Origin: Hofstenia miamia
Lineage: Eukaryota; Xenacoelomorpha; Acoela; Hofsteniidae
DNA length: 64,000 nucleotides
Assembly (NCBI GenBank): GCA_900660155.1
Contig: CABFPE010000129.1
Coordinates: 1,006,829 to 1,070,828 of the forward strand
Reading direction: 5' to 3'
The notes beneath the pieces were generated by a model, which saw only the letters and a program-made list of their open reading frames with translations, had not been told where the DNA came from and did no database searches. Every line of letters starts with the position of its first letter. Position 1 is the first letter of the stretch. Of the stretch, positions 21,781 through 34,370 are shown piece by piece. Both the position numbers and the translations under genes were made by a program.

Positions 21781-23571
21781 GATAAATCCATTACAAATAA
21801 GAAGGAAATCTGCAATGCTTTCAATGAAGTTTTCCTAAATTTAGCAAACTACAACCCTATGAATGTACCTTTTTGCCTTGATAAACCCAAAGGAACTCCC
21901 ACCTCTTTCTCTTTTCGTTTTGCAACAAAATATGAAATCATAAGTCGATACAATGTGGTTCCTAAAACTCTCAGGTGACTTAATTTTTTTTATTTTTTAT
22001 TTCTTTATTTAATTCTTTTGTTTTTTTTAAAATCAAGTGATTAATACTTATGAAGAATTAAAACAATTGATAGAAATTAACTTGGTTCTAAAAAATACTT
22101 TGTCTTGGTTTCGAAAGTTTATTGTCCTTGAGGATATAAATTGTTGGTTTTCGTTGTTCAATAGCTTTGTTATAGTTTATGGATTTTGTCCCATAGTTTG
22201 ATAAGTAGTTGGATCTTCTTTGCTTTAGTGAAATTTTTAATGATTTTTTAAATTTATTGACATTTCGTTCTTCTTTAATATCTGGATGGAGTTTGTTCCA
22301 TAAATCAATTGTAAAATTGGTAAATGATTTTTCAAAGATTTTCTTTTTAAATTTGATTTTGTGATAAGTCTTAGTTCGCTGGTGTATATTTTTCTGTAAT
22401 TCTACTGAAGGTCTTTTCCAAAATAGTAAGAGGCAATTTAATTTTAATAAGTATTCTAATGATTCGATATTATGTTTTTCTAATATTTTACTTTGATCGT
22501 TTTTGCTACAGATTGTATTAATTGCCCAATTAAAAGCTTTTTCAAGATTTTTAAATATTTTCTTGGTAACATTGGTAAATAAAGAATATGAAAAATGTGA
22601 CAGTATGAGATCTTAGTAATAAAATCCTCTACTTCATTGGTAATGTATGTTGAATCTTAGTTAGCAATTTAACTCCATGGGCCATTTACTTTGTAGTTGC
22701 ATTGATATTAAATTTTCTTAGTTTCATAAATGGTATTTTTTTCAACATATATTGATTCTAATGAACCAATATGCTACTTTTTAAATAATTTTATAAGACA
22801 CTTCTTTTTCCAGATGAATTAAAATTGGCGAATATAACACCATTATTCAAAAGAAATGATCCCGAAGATAGCGAAAATTATAGACCAATTTCGATCATTT
22901 CTCCAATCAGCAAAATTTTTGAACGAATTCTTTTTAATCAAACTAACGAGTATCTTTGTAAACATGATCTCTACTCCAAAACACAATAAGGTTTTCGTAA
23001 AGGTATTTCTACGAGCGACGCTTTAATACAAGCTACAGAAAAATGGTGATCAACAATAAATGGTAATGAATACTCAGCAATTGCTTGCTTAGACCTCTCG
23101 AAAGCTTTCGATTCCATAGACCGCAGTATCTTACTACAAAAAGTATAATTTCTAGGTTTTTCTAATGACAGAATGGGTCTTATCTCCAGTTCCTTATACA
23201 ATCGAATGCAAGACTTAATATTAATGAATCTTTTTCAAATTGGATATGCATTAAAAATGGGGTTCCTCAGGGTACAATTTTCCGATAAATCCATTACAAA
23301 TAAGAAGGAAATCTGCAATGCTTTCAATGAAGTTTTCCTAAATTTAGCAAACTACAACCCTATGAATGTACCTTTTTGCCTTGATAAACCCAAAGGAACT
23401 CCCACCTCTTTCTCTTTTCGTTTTGCAACAAAATATGAAATCATAAGTCGATACAATGTGGTTCCTAAAACTCTCAGGTGACTTAATTTTTTTTATTTTT
23501 TATTTCTTTATTTAATTCTTTTGTTTTTTTTAAAATCAAGTGATTAATACTTATGAAGAATTAAAACAATT
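21781..23571. repeat. 287-base direct repeat within the LINE mosaic
   Basis: 21781-22067 and 23285-23571 appear identical. The first is in its natural place after the connector; the second sits inside the reverse-transcriptase region, between the GVPQGT and YADDT motifs, and replaces the sequence that should encode LGPLLFNIYVND. Confidence 0.8.
22068..22800 (-). mobile_element. Minus-strand LINE C-terminal fragment
   Basis: On the minus strand about 22180-22340 translates as TIDLWNKLHPDIKEERNVNK, the WNxLPxxI-type C-terminal motif of non-LTR elements, here in opposite orientation to its host LINE. The rest of the block is AT-rich and degenerate. Confidence 0.6.
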
Positions 23572-24735
23572 TATGTGACGTTATACAATATGCAGATGAC
23601 ACAATATTATTTCATTCTAATAAATTTCCCTAAAAATGGTTCAAACTCTCGAAACAAATTGTGCTTCTCTTGCTAAATATTTTGTTTCTATAAAACTAAG
23701 AGTAAATCCAATAAAAAATCAATTCTGTATTGTTAAATCAAAAACTAAATCTACTGATACTTCAAAATATAAACTTAATTTGAACGGCATTCAAATAAAA
23801 CAGGTTGAGTCTTTTAAGTACCTCGGAATAATTTTTGACTAAATCATGTTATTAGAAAAATGGCCATATCGATTAAAGCAGTTAACTAAATTTCTCAAAA
23901 ATTTCCAACTAAAGCAAAAATCCAATTAATATATGCTCTAATATATTAAGTCATTTTAACTATGCCAATATACCCTACACAGATATAAACCAAAAATTTC
24001 TCAGGACATTTCAAGGCAACTAAATTGGGCTATCAAAGTAGCAGTAAATAATCATAGCTTTAATAAGAATAATGAATATAGAAAAATTTCAAACTTATTT
24101 CTACATCCGCAATGTTACATCCATATAAATGTCTTAACGACGTTCTTCAAAATAGTTAGCAATACGTTCCCATATTACAAAACTTAGTCAATAAACAAAA
24201 TAAAAGAACAAACATAATTGAACCTATTAGGTATAAGAAGCGATTAATGAAAAATTCATTTCTAAACACAACTATAAATATAAAAATGAATTACCAAAAG
24301 TACATTAAACAAATAAGTAAATTAAAAAACTTTCAAATGGATATTAAAAAATATTTTTGCACTTATAATATAAAAAAACTGAAATGGCGAGGTTATAAAT
24401 TTTATAATCCTGATTACTCTATTAATAGAAACTAGCAGTCATCATACCCCAAGTTAACCACTTTTTATTTGTAAATATTCGTTGTTTTCTTTTTTTGTTT
24501 AGTTTTGTATTACTTTCTTGACGCTTTCAGAATTTGTTATCAGTATTTCTATTTATTGTTAAAAGAATTTCTGAATATATATTTTTCTTCTTATTCTTCT
24601 TCTTCTTCTTATGGCTTGATCATTGACTGCTAATTTGATCTTTTGACTGCTAAAATTCCGTTGACAAATTCTTGGCTTATATCTGTGTAGAGTATGTTGG
24701 CATAGTTCAAATGACTTAATACTAGAGCATGAATT

Positions 24736-25167
24736 ATAGGGTTGTCAGATAAGTTTTTTCCCATACAAAATCCTTTATATCTTTTGAAATATAGGACCAT
24801 TCACACTGAAATTTGAAATAGCAACAGACTAAACATAGATGCAGATTTTGTTATAGCAGCTTTTTGAATGCTTTTAATTCTAAATATCTNTCAGAAAACA
24901 AATTTTAGGGTAGTTGTTGTCCCCATGGACATTAGACCGCCTCATAATGTGAACACAAGGAATGGAGATAATTTGAATATTTTTACGAAAATCGGATTTC
25001 TCATTGAAAAAATATAGGGTTGTCAGATAAGTTTTTTCCCATACAAAATCCTTTATATCTTTTGAAATATAGGACCATTCACACTGAAATTTGAAATAGC
25101 AACAGACTAAACATAGATGCAGATTTTGTTATAGCAGCTTTTTGAATGCTTTTAATTCTAAATATCT
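24736..25167. repeat. Partial mariner copy ending at a single N, then repeated
   Basis: 24736-24889 matches the left part of the mariner element that begins at 25014. It stops at the N (24890) and is followed by 123 bases of other sequence. It is probably a duplicated contig end and not a separate insertion. Confidence 0.7.
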
Positions 25168-25405
25168 ATGCAGTTTTGAATTTTTTTTAATGAAATAGCA
25201 ATTACTCGCAGATAGAGCATTTGAAATCAAGATGGAGCTTGAACGTAATGACATCCGAAAACTGATTTTCTACTGTTGGAAGCGAGGTTTGAGCTCCAGA
25301 GATGCTGCAAAAGAAATGTGTTCAGCCTTAGGTGACAATATTGTCTCGGAAAGAACATGTCGAACATGGATGAGCTTTGTTTGGAAAAAACTTATCTGAC
25401 AACCC
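25017..25405 (+). mobile_element. Internally deleted mariner element with perfect inverted repeats
   Basis: The 389-bp element has perfect 23-bp inverted ends starting GGGTTGTCAGATAAGTTTTT, each bordered by TA (25015-25016 and 25406-25407), the mariner target duplication. The catalytic region is missing and the N-terminal DNA-binding part of the transposase is retained. Perfect ends suggest recent activity in trans. Confidence 0.88.
25232..25399 (+). CDS. Mariner transposase DNA-binding fragment, open 55-codon frame
   Basis: ATG 25232 to TGA 25397-25399 encodes 55 residues beginning MELERNDIRKLIFYCWKRG and including SRDAAKEMCSALGD and VSERTCRTWM. This is the first helix-turn-helix of mariner transposases (typically RxxILxYxWKRG...AAxxICxxFGxxxxSERTCRxWF). 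The frame is uninterrupted and ends in the right inverted repeat itself. No DDE catalytic domain follows. If translated it could bind mariner ends, perhaps competing with transposase, but expression is unknown; it may simply be what remains after internal deletion. Confidence 0.6.
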   Translation: MELERNDIRKLIFYCWKRGLSSRDAAKEMCSALGDNIVSERTCRTWMSFVWKKLI

Positions 25406-25489
25406 TATAATTTAATTTTAGCTTTAGGTGGAAGTTTTGATAAATATAGATTAATTGCTTTAATCAATATGGGCATTTTTCTAATAATA

Positions 25490-25745
25490 AGATAAGATAA
25501 GATATTTATTCAGACAAATATTAACAAGTACAAACTGGTAATTTATCTAAATAACGTCATCAAATATACAATCATATGTACAAATACATAGAATAAAACA
25601 CTATATACAATAAATTTCCCAGACTAGGGATAAATTACTATAGGGATTTCAAGAACGAGATGTTGTATAATCATTATTGTAGAATTGGTATCCTAGCCAT
25701 ACTTTACTTGAGATATACCTCATTTTAATCATAGCAAGACGAATG
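25490..25745 (-). mobile_element. LINE 3' end, minus strand, with (GATAA)n tail
   Basis: Minus-strand translation of about 25655-25745 gives KVWLGYQFYNNDYTTSRS, the same C-terminal GYxFYNxxY motif seen at 24390-24435 and 46400. The 3' tail is the short repeat AAGATAAGATAAGAT (25493-25507 on the plus strand), as in the larger LINE at 46250. Confidence 0.7.
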
Positions 25746-26555
25746 AACTTCTCATTAACTTTGGTCAAAGCTCTGTCCCTGAGTTGCAAGATGTCACACA
25801 AAAATCTGTAGTGAAATTGCTTGGTGTGTACTTTGACAAGGCACTTTCATTTTCTCATCACATAAGGAGCATGGTTAAAAAAGCTACTAGTAAGTTGTAT
25901 TTATTGCAGAAATTAAAACATCTTGGATTTAGCCAATATGAACTACAAACACTATACTATGCATTAGTTATGCCCTTGCTAACATATTGTTGTTCAGCTT
26001 GGGGAGGTTCCTCAAAATCCCTTATGCTGATCTTAGATAAAGTTCAGAAAAAAGCTTTACGCCTTAAAATTATATCAAATTATACCNNNNNNNNNNNNNN
26101 NNNNATTAAAACATCTTGGATTTAGCCAATATGAACTACAAACACTATACTATGCATTAGTTATGCCCTCGCTAACATATTGTTGTTCAGCTTGGGGAGG
26201 TTCCTCAAAATCCCTTATGCTGATCTTAGATAAAGTTCAGAAAAAAGCTTTACGCCTTAAAATTATATCAAATTATACCTCTATTGAAAAAATCATAACC
26301 AAAGTTGATAATAGGCTTCTTCAGCAGATACTGACTTCTGAGAATCATGTACTGCAAGATATTCTGCATCAACTCTCACATTATGGAGATAGTCGACTGC
26401 GTGAGAGGCTCTCTGGAGTAATAAAAACCAACTCTGAATGAGAACTTTCTCTATTTCCATATCGGCTCCTTCGTGGAATGAAAATCTAGTATTTCTATAA
26501 CTTAAATGGATGTTTTTATCCGTTTTAAAATAAAAGTTTATTATTATTATTAATG
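25746..26555 (+). mobile_element. LINE reverse-transcriptase C-terminal region, different subfamily, with gap duplication
   Basis: The frame reads NELLINFGQSSVPEL then VVKLLGVYFDKALSFSHHIR and LTYCCSAWGGSSKSLMLILD, the region after the palm in non-LTR elements, ending at TGA 26439-26441. An ATT microsatellite (26536-26552) forms the tail. An 18-N gap (26087-26104) interrupts it, and 25912-26086 is repeated at 26105-26278, so the gap is flanked by duplicated contig ends. The family differs from the GYKFYN LINEs. Confidence 0.75.
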
Positions 26556-26559
26556 AAAA

Positions 26560-26960
26560 TTTTAATGTGCTTCTTAAAAGCTTGCAGTTTTTCAATTTTC
26601 TTCATCTCTTTAGGTAGTTAGTTTGAAGTTTGAATAGTGGTATTAATGAATGATTGCTTCAAAACTTTTTTCTATATTTAGCGCAAGTAAAGTGTTTTGA
26701 TCTGGGATTCTTGGTTAGCTTAAAAAACGTTAACATCGTGTTCAATAGGATTAGCTATCTTGGGAAAAGGATAGACCTAGAAATAAAGTGCTTAAATCGG
26801 GAAGAATTTTTCTTTGAAGCATTTAGAGCCAATTTTAATTGGATATCGAGTTTTCTATAATGAACATCTTTTAGATCAATAAATAATATATTTGCATAAC
26901 TTAGGCACAGACTAGTAATTGCATTACTATTGTAGAGTTGCTCAGGGAATTTTGCCTATT
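26560..26960 (-). mobile_element. Minus-strand LINE C-terminal portion, left part of a split element
   Basis: Minus-strand translation contains LQLKLALNASKKNSSRFK-like sequence and LPKEMKKIEKLQAFKKHIKI, colinear with residues LQYKWALNVCKRNSSNTK and LPNEIKHITKLKEFRNSVKR of the LINE at 46400-47683. It is degenerate. The upstream part of a like-oriented LINE lies at 32870-34370, on the other side of the LTR element. Confidence 0.65.
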
Positions 26961-27365
26961 TTTATTTTTTCAATTATGTCAATCTGAATTATTTTAGTGA
27001 CGTCAAAGGGACGTATTTAATTTCGAGTTTAGTTCGCGAAGCTAGATTATTGTCCCCTTGATCAGTGCTACGTGTTATTGTTGCTCAATTTAATTTGCGA
27101 GGGAAAACATGCTATATGATTTTGCAGTGTAAACAACAACAGGTAATAATTAATTTGTATAAATATGAGAACCAATGTAGACATCGATCAATAGACATTG
27201 TCTCACTCAAATTGTGTTTGCTTTTTCTCTACCTTTATCTCTATTTAACCTGATGTTGGTTATTATAATCGCGTAAGTTTCTGGCAAAAATTTGGGAGTA
27301 ACTCTTCTGTGCTGGGGATGACAATAAAGTTCTCAGACAGTTAGCAGCCCAAATTGTGGACCACA

Positions 27366-27833
27366 TTAAGTTATGTATACAGTTACGTCTAGATATAATA
27401 AACCTTTTGTTCGAATTCAACATGAACATGCACTTATAACTGATTACACTGTGATGATAATATGTTGTTGGCTAGCATGAATGCATGGAAATTACATGCT
27501 ATTATTAAGTTAGCTGAGAGATAAGAAAACAACTGAGATGTTTATTGTTAATTGAGCTAGATAATAACAATGGGACAGATAGGGTAGCACCTTTTAAAGC
27601 AAGTTTACGAACATTCCTTCTTGGACATCTCTCTGGCTGGAAGCCATACAAATTGGTCATCCTGGATGTTATATTTCTAAACAGTTACTAGTTACATGGA
27701 TGAATTATTGATGTTTTCTCTTTGATTATTTATCAATAGAATTGGGGCTGCAACAAGATGGTCACACTTGCAACCTTCTGCCATGACATTAAGTTCCTCA
27801 GTTGTGGTCTAGTTACCAGCCCATGATTCTACA
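27366..27833 (+). repeat. 5' long terminal repeat of the gypsy-type fossil
   Basis: Matches 32381-32838 along its length, ending in TTCTACA, directly before the primer-binding-site-like sequence. The exact outer edge is uncertain by a few bases. Confidence 0.85.
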
Positions 27834-30800
27834 TGGTGACCCTGACTTGATCCTGAACTGTCACCTGGTGTTCTTAACTTGTTTGTTTTGGTCATTTTAT
27901 CTTATTGTGTAATGTCAGCCGTGATAGTTGTTTCTCCTGACTGCAGAATCTCTTTTGTTCTTGCATGTTGGATTTATTACCAATCACTACTGTACCCATA
28001 CTGCTTAATTGCTGCTGCTGTTCTGACAACTGTTGTTGTCCCCTGAGCTAGAAGTGCTCCCAAGTTGTGATGGAGTTTTCTGATAATTCTTGTTTTCTTT
28101 ATTTTTGTGTTTTACTTGCTTGATGAGATGGACTCTAGTCATACTGTTGTTTTTTCTCCTTTTGGGACTCACTTGCAGATCATCCCCTGTGCAAGTGTTG
28201 GTAGCCTGAACATTCCCCCTTGTGCCATTGGATCACTAGTTAATTTATCTTTACCTACTTCCCAAGTCAAACATCTCCTGTGAATCGCCATTGGATACTT
28301 AATACTCTCAATGCTCCACCAATTCCCACTTGTCCATCAGGAAACCCAATGCTGTGATTAGATGCTCAGACCTTGGAAATTGAAAGTCTGAAAGAGTCTT
28401 TGTCTCAACAACTGGCAATGAGAATTGAAAGCAAAAGGCGTATTGAATCTTTACAAGCAGAGCTAAACACCTAGCATTTTGAGTATCAATGCATGGAAAG
28501 GAAGATGCTAGAAGCAATCATGTCTTTATAACTCCAAATTAATGAGCTTACCCCTACAGTCAAGTTTCCACCTGCTCCCACTGAAGAACCCTCTTCTCAT
28601 AGTTCTGCTAGTTATGTTACTTGCGCTGTATTGGGTGAAGTCTTAAACACCTTTAGTTAACTAGTCAATTTACTCAAATGTTGTCTTCCCATTGTCCAGA
28701 GTTTCATCAACTGCTCTATGCAAACTCTGCAATGCCTCAGTCTGCCTTGTTTGCCACATTGCTTGTTAATTGTAGTCCTACTTTTATGCAATCAGCTCTG
28801 ACTCCTGTGTCAACATTATCCACTGTGGCTACACCACTTTACCCACAAGAGATGCATCATATTCTGCTGGCTCCTGTTAATACTATGGTCATGCCTACTA
28901 TTGCTGAACACGTGGTCTCTGGAAGTTCCCACCTTAGTACACCTATTGGGTACACTATGAATAACCGGCCACGGTTTATTAAGTTGATTCTTCCTACAGA
29001 ACCCAGTAGTGGACAAGAATGATTTAATAAGCACTCTGTGTTACCAAATTTCACCAGTGGTATTGACAGTGTCACAATCTTTTGATGAATGGTTCTTTCT
29101 GTTTGAATTCACAATGAAACAATATTGTAATATGCAAGATGCTGCTGTATCTCAGTTCCCCTTGTATCACGAGGGGTTGGCTTACAACCAATATATGATG
29201 TTGGATCGTGAAACTAAAACCAATTACCAATTGTTAGTGGGCTATTTTGAAGATTGCTATTGTGCTCCCCATGTAAAGCATCAGTATAAGACTTTGTTGT
29301 GCGAGATGTTGTTTAAAAAGGGTGACGATGTCCAAAATTATATCATGCAAGTCAAACAATTATTTCATCTGAGCAACTTATCTGAATATTCTCGACATGA
29401 TCTATTCTCATATATTTGCAGTGGATTCTCTCAATACATCTGTAGTTGACTATAGCTAAAGTGGTCACTAGTGACTCTCATCCGCACCTCCAGGATGTGG
29501 AACATCAATCATTAATTAATTTACTCAGAAGAAAGAGTGAAGTTATTAATTATGGATCCATCAGTGTAGGGCAGGCAATTGGAGAAGAACAATCAATTGA
29601 AATGAAACATGACAATCCTATCTGTTTCCCAGTACACTGAGTCCCTGAAAATCTGAAGGGAGAATATTAGACAATTTTGAGCAATCTCATTGAGAGCAGA
29701 ATCATTCAAGGAAGTAACAATCCATATACTGCACCAACACAGTATTCATTAAACAAGGGGAGAAACATTGTTTATGTATTGACATTTGGAAATGGAATGA
29801 AATTATGGTGGAGGACGCCTACCAATGACATTTTGGTAGCTAGTCAAACCTTCCCTGAACATCTGGAAAAACTAAGTCAAACATTAGATCTACTGCACAG
29901 TGCAGGATTAAAGGTAAATGCAAACAAATGCTTGCTAGGCCAAACTAAAATTACCTTTTTAGGCTAAGTAATAGAGCCAGAGAAAATTTTGATAAAAACT
30001 AATCTCAAAAAATTTCTTAGATAAAATCAAAACTCCAAGGAGTTGAAAGGATGTGCAAAGATTAATGAGATTCCTAAATTATTACAGAATGTTTATTCCC
30101 AATCTCACAGAGAAAGCCAAGAACATTTCTAAATTGTTGAAAAAGTCAGTCGATTTTAAGTGGACTTGGTCTGAACAAGAGAATTTAGAACAAGTTAAAA
30201 AGGAACTAAAGAAAATCCCCACACTAAACACACCAGATTATACTAAGGACTTTTTTGTGGACTATGATGCTAGTGCAGTGGCAATCAGTGGCATACTGAG
30301 CCAAGTAATAGATGGTGTGGAAAGTCCTGTACAATATTTTAGTAGAAAGCAAAGAGCTGCTGAGAAGAACTATGGTGCTACTAAATGTGAAATGTGGGCA
30401 GTAGTAGAACAGCTGAAAAAGTTTCGATATTTCATTCTCAGTCATCCTTTCATGGTGTGAACAGATAATAGCACACTTGCTTGGTTAAAAAAGTTTTCGT
30501 GCAATAGGTCCAACATTGCTGCCAGATGGATCGAATATCCTAATGATTTTTCGTTTACCATTCAACAATGACCAGGAAAGCTGCACCTCAATGTGGACTA
30601 TTGGACTGCACTCCCCAGCTATGAGCACTATCTTAAAAGGCCAGCTGGAGAGAAGATCCAGTTCGAATTTATTCCATTTACTGAGTACGAGCTACTACCT
30701 GAAATTAATGCTGATTGCCAAGGCAGAGCTATCCTACCTATCATGGTATGTGAGGAGATTACTGAACAGGAAATAATTCAGCACCAAAAACATGATAAGG

Positions 30801-32380
30801 TCTTATTGGAAATAATAGAGAGAATAAAAGATCCATTCTTTCCCATGAACCCCATGTCAAACCAATATTTTAAAAGATATAACTGGCAACTTAATGCACA
30901 AGGTCTCCTATATGCCAAGAGACGCAATAATTGTCTGGCAATTCCGGAATATTTTCAACGTGATCTGGTATAAAAAGTTCACAAGCAAGGCCATCTCAGC
31001 ATCATACAAACTGAAAACACCTTCGACACTCACTACGTCACAATAGGAATGAGGTCCACCATCATTGAAGTTATTGATAAATGTGAGAAATGTCTCTTGC
31101 AATTAAATCATTTCCCTGAACAAAGAGTGGAACTCAAAAGTCGACTTGCTGAAAGACCCAATGAGGTAGTGCATATGGATTTAGGAAAATGATCATTATC
31201 AAAGGATGACGATGGTTACCAATATCTCTTGGTTATAGTAAACCATTTCACCAAATATGTCTGGCTGATTCCTCTCAGTAGTGCAATTGCTAAAAAAAGT
31301 TGGAGAAAAGATAGTAAAGGAATGGATACTTAAACTGGGACCTATGGAGAAACTTATATCTGATAGAGGCCCCCAATTCAAAAATAATCTAATGGACGCA
31401 TTAATGTGATAACTTGAGGTGTTACATGAATTCAACACTGCCCATCATCTGCAAGTGAATGGGATAGTTGAACTATTAAATCAGACACTAATCGAATTAA
31501 TTAGGGTAGCCCTCTCATATGCTGCTGGGAAGCAATGGAAAAGAGTCATCAAAGTAATCGAAAATTTTTACAATACATCAGTACACTCTACTAATAAGGT
31601 AAGCCCGTTCAAGGCCATGTTTGGCCGCGAAGCCATCACCCTGCTCTCCATGATGTTCCCGAACTATCATGCTGTCAATTTGGAAAGCTATGTCTCATGT
31701 ATGAAGTGCGAAATGCAAGAAGTCCCATCTAACTGTATGCCATAACACTAATCAATCAGTTATTCCTTAAAAAACGGAATTTTAATAAGAAATTATATGG
31801 TAAACCTCATGAACAGGGTGACAAGATCTTCACTTACTTTCCAAGACCAGTCACTGATCCTAACCAAGTGTGGAAGCTAGTAACAAATTGGCAAGGTCTG
31901 TTCACAGTAGAGAAGGTGCTTGATCATAGCACTTACACCCTTAACAATGGTAAAATTGTGCATTTTCAAAGGCTTAAACGTGCTGTAAAGGATATTGAAA
32001 ATGTGATTATAGATGACAATAGCGAATTTGCATTAACTGATAATGGTAATGACACATACAAACTGCATGACAATTTAACTGAATTTCGCAAAGACGATTT
32101 TGAAGATATTGATTTTGATGATAATACTATAAATAATAATGATTCTAATATTACACGTGTACTGCCTCAATGCATTGCCCGATATAAACAGAATTTCGAT
32201 CCCAACATCTGGGACCTTAACCTTTTAAGTCTATTTAGGAATGATACCAACCAAGAAAAAACTAGAGTCGCCAGCTCCCCCATCCCGCTGCAGAGTGAGA
32301 ATTAGAATGGAAAATATTGAAGTGTTAGAAGCCCCTACTAGGTACGGGAGAAGAATGTCTTCACTTGATGGGGCAAGTGC

Positions 32381-32838
32381 TTAAGTTATGTACATGGTTA
32401 TGTGCAGATATAATAAACCTTTCATTCGAATTCAACATGAACATGCTCTTATAACTGATTACACTGTGATAATAATATGCTTTTGGCTAGCACAAATGCA
32501 TGGAAATTACATGCTATTATTAAGTGAGCTGAGAGATAAGAAAACAACTGAGATGTTTATTGTTAAGTGAGCTAGATAATAACAATGAGACAGATAGGGT
32601 AGCACCTTTTGAAGCAAGTTCTTTCTTGAACATCTCTCCGGCTGGAAGCCATACAAATTGGTCATCCTGGATGTTATATTTCTAAACAGTTACTAGTTAC
32701 ATGGATGAATTACCAATGTTTTCTCTTTGATTATTTATCAATAGAATTGGGGCTGCTACAAGATGGTTACTCTTGCAACCTTCTGTCATGACATTAAATT
32801 CCCAAGTGCTGGTCTAGTTACCAGCCCCTGATTCTACA
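32381..32838 (+). repeat. 3' long terminal repeat of the gypsy-type fossil
   Basis: Partner of 27366-27833. It starts after a purine-rich GATGGGGCAAG stretch and ends TTCTACA at 32838. Confidence 0.85.
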
Positions 32839-32869
32839 CTATCATTGACATACTTCTTATACCTCTAGC

Positions 32870-34370
32870 TTTAATGTGAGTTTCAAAATTTAGCTTTCAG
32901 TCAAAATTCTTTAAATTGTCTTCAGTTGGAACTTTGGAACTTGAGATTAAGAGTTAATGCTGACATATCGTTGTTAGATGTAGCAGGCTGCAAAATAAAA
33001 ATTCCGTTTTACTTTCAATTATGAGTAACTTATACACATTCAAATACATTGACAATTTGTTGCAATTTGTGCTGCAGATTCAATTTCTAAATCCATTGAT
33101 TTATTATCATTGTATATGCAGGCATCGTTGGCACATTGATTTAAATTTCAACAATCAGTTATTCTATGCATGCCATTTACATATATACTGAGAAGAAAGG
33201 GACCTAAAATTCTCCCATGAGGGACGCCATTGCTAACAGGTAGCCAATCAGAAAATACATCATTTACTTTGACTCTCTGAAATCTGTTTCAAGTAGCTGG
33301 TTATCAAATTTCTGCTACTGCTAGAAATCCCATATTGGATAATTTTTTTATTAATATACTATGATCAATAGAATAGAAAGACTTAGAAAGATCTATCAGG
33401 CGATAGCTACGAATTTATTTGCATCCAGTGATGATCTCCATTCTTCTGTCGCACTTAATATGGCATCAGTATTTGAAGAATATTTACGAAATCCAAATTG
33501 ATTGTATGATAGTAGGTTGTAACTATATAGATTCGGTCATGTAATAATCGCTTGAATATATTTTGCTTATTGTGAAGTAATTTAAATTGGTCGACAATTT
33601 TTGGCAATAGACGGATCGTTTTTCTTAAAGATAGGAGTAATGTGAGCAAGTTTTAAATAATCCAGAAAGTAATTACTTTTTATGCATTCGTTTAATATAT
33701 AATTTACAGGGCTGGATATAATCTGCACTGGTTTTAAGTGTCCAAAAAGGAATTATAGAAGATCCACTTGATTTCTTAGTATTAATCATGAGAATTGCTT
33801 TTAAAGTTTCAATACTTGTTGTAAAACGGAAAGAAAATTCGGGGTTAAACAAATTTGGCGGTTTACTTCAACACTTAAATATTGCGCCATGGAATTTTCC
33901 TATATTAATACAAGTTTTGTTTAATTTCATAATCATCAGTAATGTTTTATCAGTAAGAAATTTCTTGCTATTAATGATCTCATGAACTAGCTTCCATTTT
34001 GCTTTTTGTTTTGGCAGACGAGCATATTCATTTCTAATGTATTCGTTGAACGCCTTGAGATTTTGAATGTTGGAGACATTTCTCACTTTTTTATAGGCAG
34101 CAATATTACTATGAGTTGGAGAATTTTTAAAATTTTTAAATGCCACGTTTTTTACGAATCAATGCTTTACAAGTTTCTGTTATCCAAAGTTTATTATATG
34201 AAGATTTGCCTAAATTTCTTCTGGGAATTGAATTATTCATTACTTTCTTTTTGGGGCAAAATTTATTGGGGTAAAATTCAAAAATTTGTCAACATTGTAG
34301 TTGAAATTGTTGCAGAATACTCTGGAAGGCAATTTTCTGAAGAGAGTTCTAATATGATTTAGTTGCTGAA
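32870..34370 (-). mobile_element. Minus-strand LINE, connector and reverse-transcriptase portion
   Basis: Minus-strand translation gives, in 5'-3' order, a connector (34146-33868, with SNIAAYKKVRNVSN and KQKAKWKLVHEII), an NQFGFRK-like motif (about 33490), GVPHGRILGPFLLSIYV (about 33220) and CANDACIYNDNKSMDLEIES (about 33110), the position of the YADDT box with its catalytic residues lost. It is thoroughly degenerate. It may be the 5' half of the LINE whose 3' half is at 26560-26960, split by the LTR element. Confidence 0.7.

Larger units (their letters stand above)
20564..24440 (+). mobile_element. Rearranged LINE (CR1/jockey-like) with endonuclease and reverse-transcriptase pieces
   Basis: In order: a hydrophobic leader ending in GIEINPGP (20684-20707); apurinic-type endonuclease pieces, including NIMVMGDWNVNLLNNN and the downstream SDHYLIA (21117-21420); a connector (21422-21838); reverse transcriptase from LANITPLFKRNDPEDSENYR to AIACLDLSKAFDSID and GVPQGT-like sequence (22805-23280); the YADDT motif (about 23588); KYLGIIFD (to 23842); and a C-terminus ending GYKFYNPDYSINRN (24435). 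Stops and frameshifts are frequent. Two foreign blocks interrupt it: a minus-strand LINE piece (about 22068-22800) and a 287-base copy of its own connector (23285-23571). The C-terminal GYKFYN motif recurs in LINEs elsewhere in the window, so these belong to one family. Confidence 0.8.
27366..32838 (+). mobile_element. Fossil Ty3/gypsy-type LTR retrotransposon
   Basis: Two direct long terminal repeats, about 27366-27833 and 32381-32838, enclose a coding interior. A primer-binding-site-like TGGTGACCC follows the left repeat, and a purine-rich tract precedes the right one. Interior parts in order: gag-like region (about 28440-29640), end of reverse transcriptase (29780-29967), RNase H (30050-30460), integrase with zinc-finger and core regions (30960-31740) and an integrase C-terminal-like part (31868-32305). 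The order RT-RNase H-integrase indicates Ty3/gypsy. The element is broken in many places (I judge ten or more) and is inactive. By eye the two LTRs differ at roughly one base in thirteen, so it is old. No clear target duplication was found. It shows no sign of a host role. Confidence 0.88.

Noticed and set aside
28678-32305. Host genes among the frames of this interval
   Set aside because: They are gag- and pol-like parts of the fossil LTR element, bounded by its terminal repeats.
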